The position numbers and the translations under genes are program-made. This document shows positions 6,075 to 9,182 of a DNA stretch of 9,182 bases, one piece after another. The notes under the pieces are model-generated. The model did no database searches, was not told the DNA's origin, and saw only the letters and a list, made by a program, of their open reading frames with translations. The first letter of the stretch is position 1. Each line of letters opens with the position of its first letter. The stretch is from Oribacterium sp. UBA3737 (GTDB taxonomy: Bacteria > Bacillota_A > Clostridia > Lachnospirales > Lachnospiraceae), in NCBI GenBank assembly GCA_002371295.1, contig DFGZ01000324.1, positions 1-9,182 on the forward strand, in the 5' to 3' direction.

Positions 6075-6222
6075 GTTTTGTAAATGAGCAATTGCTCGAT
6101 CGACTTTTTGACGAGATAAACCTAATATTTCTTCAATTTCTCTTTTGGTAGCTTTAGGATTATCCTTAATTATTGCCTTAATATCTTCATAACGCTGAAG
6201 CATTTCATCTGATCTTTTTACC

Positions 6223-6252
6223 ACTCGATTTTCTACTCGATTTTCTACTCGG
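6223..6252 (-). repeat. 12-bp tandem repeat coding ENRV
   Basis: The unit ACTCGATTTTCT occurs twice with a third degenerate copy, encoding DRV-ENRV-ENRV just before the winged-helix segment. Such linker repeats are characteristic of this group of DNA-binding tails. Confidence 0.7.
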
Positions 6253-6466
6253 TCTGTAATTTTCGAGTAGTAATTCAAATTCTTTAATGTCAAAAAGAAA
6301 CAATCAAATTGCGGAAGGTTCACTTGGTTGGTAAAGTAAAGGGATTCTGAAAGCAGGAATCTTTGGAAGGTATAAATGCTAATCTGAAAGTGGGCTTCCT
6401 GGATGAGTGCAAACCACTCGTCCTTTGTACGATAGACTTAGAATCTGACATATACAATCCTTTCCG

Positions 6467-6520
6467 TGTGACACCAAAATGTAGTGCGTTTGTCCAAGAT
6501 GTCACACCAAAACGTAGTCT
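6467..6520. repeat. Paired IS-end-like repeats (33-bp period)
   Basis: TGTGACACCAAAATGTAGTG (from 6467) and TGTCACACCAAAACGTAGTC (from 6500) are two direct copies about 21 bp long. Multiple short direct repeats starting TGT are typical of the transposase-binding ends of IS21-like elements. They lie just upstream of the MSDSK ATG at about 6450, so they probably mark the end of the element whose gene remnant is at 6042-6437. Family assignment is inference. Confidence 0.55.
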
Positions 6521-6675
6521 ATAGTTCAGATTCATTATGATCAATTTTTACAGCAGAAGCTATCCACCGGATTATTTAGCGCTTACTATAATTCAGCAAC
6601 TGCTCAATCCCCGTTCAGCCTCCTGTCTGATTTCGGCAAGCCATTATTCCGCAATTTCAGAGCCATCATTCCAAT

Positions 6676-7125
6676 TTAGACCTCACTTGCCACCATCTTT
6701 CCAGCCGCAACACCTTCAGAAGCTGCCAAAACCAGCGGTGCAATTAACTCTATCTTTGCCTTCATTTTTGAGTCTTTCCAGTTGTAGAATAGCTCTCTGT
6801 CAGCAGATATCATATAATCATGATAATCAACAGATTCTTCTGCCTTCCCATGTTTTAAAACAATCAGACCGGCATTTTTTAGTTGAACCACGCAGGTTTC
6901 TATGATATCCTGATCAACATTGACCAAATCTAAATGTGTGTTGATTATCACATCAAGGACGAAGATATAGTACCTGTGTGGATCAGCTTTATAGCGTTTA
7001 TCAGGTATGTACACGGGAATTGTGTCTTCCGGAATATCCCTTGATGAAATCCCGAGATACTTACAGATTTTACCAACATAATAAACTGAAACTTCCCATC
7101 TTTCTGCTGCTTGTTTTTTGTTCAT
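6676..7125 (-). CDS. Excisionase-like HTH protein of unknown function
   Basis: This 149-residue protein opens with an excisionase/MerR-like helix-turn-helix, NKKQAAERWEVSVYYVGKIC (residues 2-21), followed by DIPEDTIPVYIPDKRYKADPHRYY, the layout in which a short DNA-binding head precedes a PxxKRYK basic segment. A compact region follows (INTHLDLVNVDQDIIETCVVQLKNAGLIVLKHG) and a DYHDYMISADRELFYNWKD stretch, ending in a small Ala/Val-rich helix. I do not know the family's function. The ATG at 7125 follows AGAGGA by about 7 nt. It lies 54 bp downstream of the 7180-7428 gene in the same direction, so the two are probably co-transcribed. Regulation of mobile DNA or of the partner gene is a guess from the HTH. 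Confidence 0.75.
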   Translation of the reverse strand: MNKKQAAERWEVSVYYVGKICKYLGISSRDIPEDTIPVYIPDKRYKADPHRYYIFVLDVIINTHLDLVNVDQDIIETCVVQLKNAGLIVLKHGKAEESVDYHDYMISADRELFYNWKDSKMKAKIELIAPLVLAASEGVAAGKMVASEV

Positions 7126-7179
7126 ATGGTTTCCTCTTTAGTTCCTCGCGTTTTTTCCAGCTCGTTACTAACAAACTCT

Positions 7180-7428
7180 TCATTTGATAAATCTTGGTTT
7201 ATGATTCCTATACATCTCTTTCATATAAATATCCGGATGTTGCATTGGGTGTTTCTTGCCAACAGGTGTGGATTTTTCCTCTTCCAACCACTTATCGCAA
7301 ATTTTTTTCCAATCATCAGGGTATTCAGATTTAAATAAATCGATAAAGCTATCCTCATTATAACTGTCGCCAAGCAACAAATAAATGTTACTAATTTTTT
7401 CCTTCTTATGCTTTATAAAACATCCCAT
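7180..7428 (-). CDS. Small conserved-looking hypothetical protein
   Basis: An 82-residue soluble protein, family unknown to me. It has a basic N-terminus (MGCFIKHKKEK), a central acidic-aromatic section (DLFKSEYPDDWKKICDKW) and a basic C-terminal tail (HPMQHPDIYMKEMYRNHKPRF). No signal peptide, membrane segment or metal site. The chosen start is the ATG at 7428, 8 nt after AGGAG (7437-7441); an in-frame TTG one codon upstream would leave only 5 nt. The next gene (6676-7125) follows after 54 bp. The pair resembles small accessory cassettes, and a role with the HTH partner is inferred only from adjacency. Confidence 0.65.
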   Translation of the reverse strand: MGCFIKHKKEKISNIYLLLGDSYNEDSFIDLFKSEYPDDWKKICDKWLEEEKSTPVGKKHPMQHPDIYMKEMYRNHKPRFIK

Positions 7429-7506
7429 CAATTCTTCTCCTAAATAATACCTCTATTACACGTATCAGTTGCTAACATCCCACTCATGAAATAATGCCCC
7501 CTACTA

Positions 7507-7761
7507 CTATCTCGCGCAACTTGCGCTATACTTAACGAGGTTCTCATGAACGCAAGCCCCCTCTTCATCAGATAATCCTGTCAAATGGTCCTCTATGTTC
7601 CAGAACCAAAAATCAAGCAAGCTATCGGTCACGGACAGGTGTTCCCAAAACGAGGTCACCATTGGCGATGCTAAAAATGAAGCCAGTGTATCCATTTCAA
7701 ACGATACACTTTTACGATTTATCGCCCCAAGACTGGCACGGATAATCGCACTATCCCTCAC
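7507..7761 (-). CDS. Small unknown ORF overlapping the nucleotidyltransferase stop
   Basis: An 84-residue ORF whose GTG start overlaps the TGA of the upstream nucleotidyltransferase gene (GTGA, 4-bp overlap), a classic translational-coupling arrangement. The protein has an aromatic core (SLLDFWFWNIEDHLTGLSDEEG), no recognisable domain, and no RBS other than that inside the upstream gene. It may be a real partner of the nucleotidyltransferase, as small PqqD-like or modifier proteins often follow these enzymes, or a chance open frame at a degraded 3' flank. The sequence past the upstream stop shows no other signal. Treat as possible. Confidence 0.4.
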   Translation of the reverse strand: MRDSAIIRASLGAINRKSVSFEMDTLASFLASPMVTSFWEHLSVTDSLLDFWFWNIEDHLTGLSDEEGACVHENLVKYSASCAR

Positions 7762-8783
7762 CCCTTCGCATTCCTTATTGCTTTCGCTTCGCTTACAAAC
7801 CGCCCTGCTTTCATGGCCCGGGCTGTTCTGTAAAACGGAAGCAGCGGAAGAAAAGCCTTATGTTTGTAGAAAAACGGATACGTCACGGCGTATGCCGTAT
7901 AGCTCTTATTTTTTTTGCTGACCGGAACCGAGAATCGACTGCACATATAACCTATCTTACCGATTTTTTTCTTCTTAAGTGTATTCTTTACAAGATTATC
8001 AATTGTCCCATATGTTCCCGAAAAAACAATATAATACAGCATCTTCCGTTCCGGCTCGGAAAGCCGTTCTTTCCGGAACAGATGCATCGCAAGCGACCGG
8101 TTGCACGCTTCAAAATCCGTAATCCCCAGCTTATCGGTTTCCTTTTTCACATAGTCCATATCCAGCTCATGCTTTATCAGATATACATACGTATCTAAAA
8201 GAGATCTGAGCCCCGTACCGCCTGAAATATAGTGCTTATACTCATGTGCAATCATATAGATATAAAAATCTTCCGGCGAAAAATGATATCCGTAGTTTTT
8301 TCCATCGTCTTGAATCAGCCGTTCCTTTACATTTCTGTAATAATCCTGCAATTTAACTTCATGGCGGCGTCCAAACAGAGCCCTATGCATTTCAAAATTG
8401 TATACAGGCTCCTTATAATAACAGTCATGATTACTCGCACCGAAGTATTTGGATGTATAGCCCAACCCCTCCATGATAGCCTTTACTTCTTCCGCATGAG
8501 CGGCATCAAAAAGAATATCATGATCCGACATCTGCCGCATACCAAGTTCCGGATAATCATCCTTTAGAACAGCGCCTTTGAGAGGCATATACCAGATGCC
8601 GGCCTGCTCCATAAGAGCAAACAGCTTTTCCATATCCGCATCCATCAGCACAAGCTTGCGGATAGCCATATACTTCGCCTGCGAAAAAGAAGCATCAGAA
8701 ACTCCTGCCGCCTCCAACGCAAACGCAGTGGCAGCAATAAGCTGATGCTTCCCGGCAGCCGAATAAAGCTGCGTAAGATTCAT
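7758..8783 (-). CDS. Nucleotidyltransferase-fold family protein (NTP_transf_5-like)
   Basis: A 341-residue protein of the nucleotidyltransferase superfamily, group NTP_transf_5, which occurs in capsule and polysaccharide loci and is presumed to transfer a nucleotidyl or related group; the substrate is not known. The fold's motif is visible: MPLKGAVLKD (L68-K69-G70), then MSDHDILFD, where D87 and D89 are the metal ligands, and a later FEMHR (E131, H133) at the usual third position. A helical C-terminal half follows. The ATG at 8783 is at the end of a 9-A run, and the preceding frame (8784-8883) carries a natural N-terminus, so the true product is probably about 374 residues, starting at 8883, when one A is missing. 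Purines (AGGAAAGAG) lie upstream and could permit internal initiation. The small ORF at 7507-7761 overlaps its stop by 4 bp. Confidence 0.82.
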   Translation of the reverse strand: MNLTQLYSAAGKHQLIAATAFALEAAGVSDASFSQAKYMAIRKLVLMDADMEKLFALMEQAGIWYMPLKGAVLKDDYPELGMRQMSDHDILFDAAHAEEVKAIMEGLGYTSKYFGASNHDCYYKEPVYNFEMHRALFGRRHEVKLQDYYRNVKERLIQDDGKNYGYHFSPEDFYIYMIAHEYKHYISGGTGLRSLLDTYVYLIKHELDMDYVKKETDKLGITDFEACNRSLAMHLFRKERLSEPERKMLYYIVFSGTYGTIDNLVKNTLKKKKIGKIGYMCSRFSVPVSKKNKSYTAYAVTYPFFYKHKAFLPLLPFYRTARAMKAGRFVSEAKAIRNAKG

Positions 8784-8791
8784 TTTTTTTT
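8783..8791 (-). repeat. 9-A homopolymer at the frameshift in the nucleotidyltransferase gene
   Basis: Nine A's on the coding strand separate the N-terminal frame from the main frame. Tracts of this length are prone to replication and transcriptional slippage. Only an eight-A version joins the two frames. Confidence 0.9.
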
Positions 8792-8883
8792 ACTCTTTCC
8801 TGATTCGGAGTTTCACCTTTTACCGCACACATAGAAAGATAGAGTACATTCTTTATTGCTGTTTTGTATTCGTCTTTTGTCAT
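8784..8883 (-). pseudogene. Out-of-frame N-terminal segment of the nucleotidyltransferase
   Basis: The ATG at 8883, with AAAGGA 4 nt upstream, opens MTKDEYKTAIKNVLYLSMC and runs through GETPNQERVKK into the A-run at 8783-8791, which matches the expected extra N-terminal helix of such proteins. With nine A's this frame misses the 7758-8783 body by one base; with eight the two fuse perfectly (GTA AAA AAA ATG). In its own frame it would end at a stop at about 8695. It is therefore either the start of a phase-variable or slippage-decoded gene, or a frameshift mutation or sequencing error. Confidence 0.7.
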
Positions 8884-8943
8884 ATTATCCTTTCAAAACA
8901 AAGCCTTCGCATATCGATGATGTTCATTTCAAACCCTAACCAT

Positions 8944-8973
8944 AGTATACTTTATCTACTTCAAATAATCCAA
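8944..8973 (-). promoter_or_regulatory. Putative promoter of the nucleotidyltransferase gene
   Basis: Minus strand: TTGGAT (8968-8973), an 18-bp spacer and TATACT (8944-8949), about 60 bp before the ATG at 8883. The -10 is good and the -35 matches four of six bases. Its position supports 8883 as the intended start. Confidence 0.45.
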
Positions 8974-9042
8974 TATCTTTATCAACAAAATCACTGGTTA
9001 ATTCAATTTATCTGCAAATATGAGTATACCGATTGAAATTAG

Positions 9043-9082
9043 CACCCTTTTCGGTAAATGGTGACACCCTTTTCCGATAAAT
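9043..9082. repeat. Two tandem CACCCTTTTC repeats (22-bp period), IS21-like end
   Basis: CACCCTTTTCGGTAAAT (9043-9059) is followed by CACCCTTTTCCGATAAAT (9065-9082). Paired short repeats at this spacing near an element end fit transposase-binding sites of IS21-like elements. Beyond them lie an AT-rich stretch and a hairpin. A transposase gene would lie past base 9182, so this is the visible edge of an element only. The exact boundary is not determined. Confidence 0.5.
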
Positions 9083-9113
9083 CTTACAGGTATTTGTAAA
9101 TAGTCGAAGAAAT

Positions 9114-9158
9114 GCCGGAGCACTCGCCTTCAGAAGCGATCACGCTCCGGCTGTTTTT
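9114..9158 (+). terminator. Strong hairpin followed by a T-run
   Basis: GCCGGAGC (9114-9121) pairs with GCTCCGGC (9144-9151); inside, TCGC..TT and AAGCGA (9124-9139) extend the fold. TGTTTTT follows at 9152-9158, giving the shape of a rho-independent terminator on the plus strand. Just inside a presumed element end it could shield the transposase from outside transcription; this is inference. Confidence 0.5.
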
Positions 9159-9182
9159 ATGAGCCCCATTTTTACGAAAATC

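Larger units (their letters stand above)
6042..6437 (-). pseudogene. Chimeric fragment: transposon accessory-like N-terminus plus winged-helix tail
   Basis: One minus-strand frame is open from about 6437 to the stop at 6042. The 5' part reads VYRTKDEWFALIQEA, resembling the N-terminus of IS66-type accessory proteins (TnpA); this resemblance is weak. The 3' part reads YYSKITDRVENRVENRVV followed by an HTH segment around KATKREIEEILGLSRQKVDRAI, typical of the C-terminal winged helix of AlbA/RecG-like ATP-binding proteins, where short DRV/ENRV repeats precede the wHTH. An ATG with AAAGGA upstream (MSDSK, about 6450) lies one frame away, so the probable original start is frameshifted from the body. 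The C-terminal QVLHCKTCLA is encoded by a perfect inverted repeat (6052-6074), so the tail is probably not native. Both halves are truncated. A GTG at 6323 could start the 93-residue 3' part, but no RBS is evident. Confidence 0.5.

Noticed and set aside
6320..6544. 74-residue minus-strand ORF as a standalone gene
   Set aside because: Most of it reads the IS-end repeats and then the wrong frame of the chimeric fragment. Only its internal MSDSK start and RBS are of interest, and these are noted with that fragment.
6537..6905. Plus-strand 122-codon ORF
   Set aside because: Antisense to the better supported HTH gene 6676-7125, with a Leu/Ser-rich low-complexity translation and no domain.
7595..8567. 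Plus-strand ORFs opposite the nucleotidyltransferase (7595-7921, 7860-8198, 8232-8567)
   Set aside because: They are shadows of the minus-strand gene, which has clear family motifs.

Overview
The window looks like an accessory, rearranged stretch of a Bacillota chromosome, most likely a Lachnospiraceae or related gut/rumen Clostridia species. This is inferred from the moderate GC content, strong AGGAGG-type ribosome binding sites, a Gram-positive (GAAC-N4-GTTC) LexA operator, an Rpn/PD-(D/E)XK protein with a GEKR-rich tail, and pieces of a nucleotide-sugar epimerase. No RNA gene or CRISPR array was found. Almost every supported gene is on the minus strand.

Region by region. (1) 30-1736 is an intact IS4/IS1634-type DDE transposase with its promoter and Shine-Dalgarno. 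(2) 1960-2217 is the left end of an IS21-like element: leader, -10, hairpin, strong RBS and the first ~31 codons of istA. It is cut off at a short GC-rich motif and joined to (3) 2241-2475, an antisense fragment of a UDP-glucuronate/NAD-dependent sugar epimerase. (4) 2504-3568 is a full-length Rpn-family nuclease/transposase gene. It has its own promoter, and about 200 bp further upstream is a consensus promoter with two LexA-like boxes. (5) 3861-4360 is a second, internally deleted and frameshifted epimerase pseudogene. (6) 4366-5551 is a translationally coupled two-gene cassette: an HTH protein plus a small acidic protein of unknown function. (7) 5625-5987 is a second copy of only the 3' third of the Rpn gene. 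(8) 6042-6437 is a winged-helix tail joined in frame to what looks like the N-terminus of a transposon accessory protein, next to IS-end-like repeats (6467-6520). (9) 6676-7431 is a second two-gene cassette of unknown function with an excisionase-like HTH. (10) 7507-8883 holds a small ORF overlapping a nucleotidyltransferase-fold protein (NTP_transf_5-like), whose N-terminus is separated from its body by a 9-A homopolymer. (11) 9043-9182 carries tandem repeats and a hairpin that resemble another IS21-like element end, whose transposase would lie outside the window.

No pathway is encoded here as a unit. The epimerase fragments and the nucleotidyltransferase suggest a polysaccharide/cell-surface locus broken up by insertion sequences and by Rpn-associated duplication. 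The best candidates for something new are the LexA-box promoter upstream of the Rpn gene with its duplicated tail and junction motif, the coupled 4366-5551 cassette, the 6676-7431 cassette, and the homopolymer-interrupted nucleotidyltransferase.
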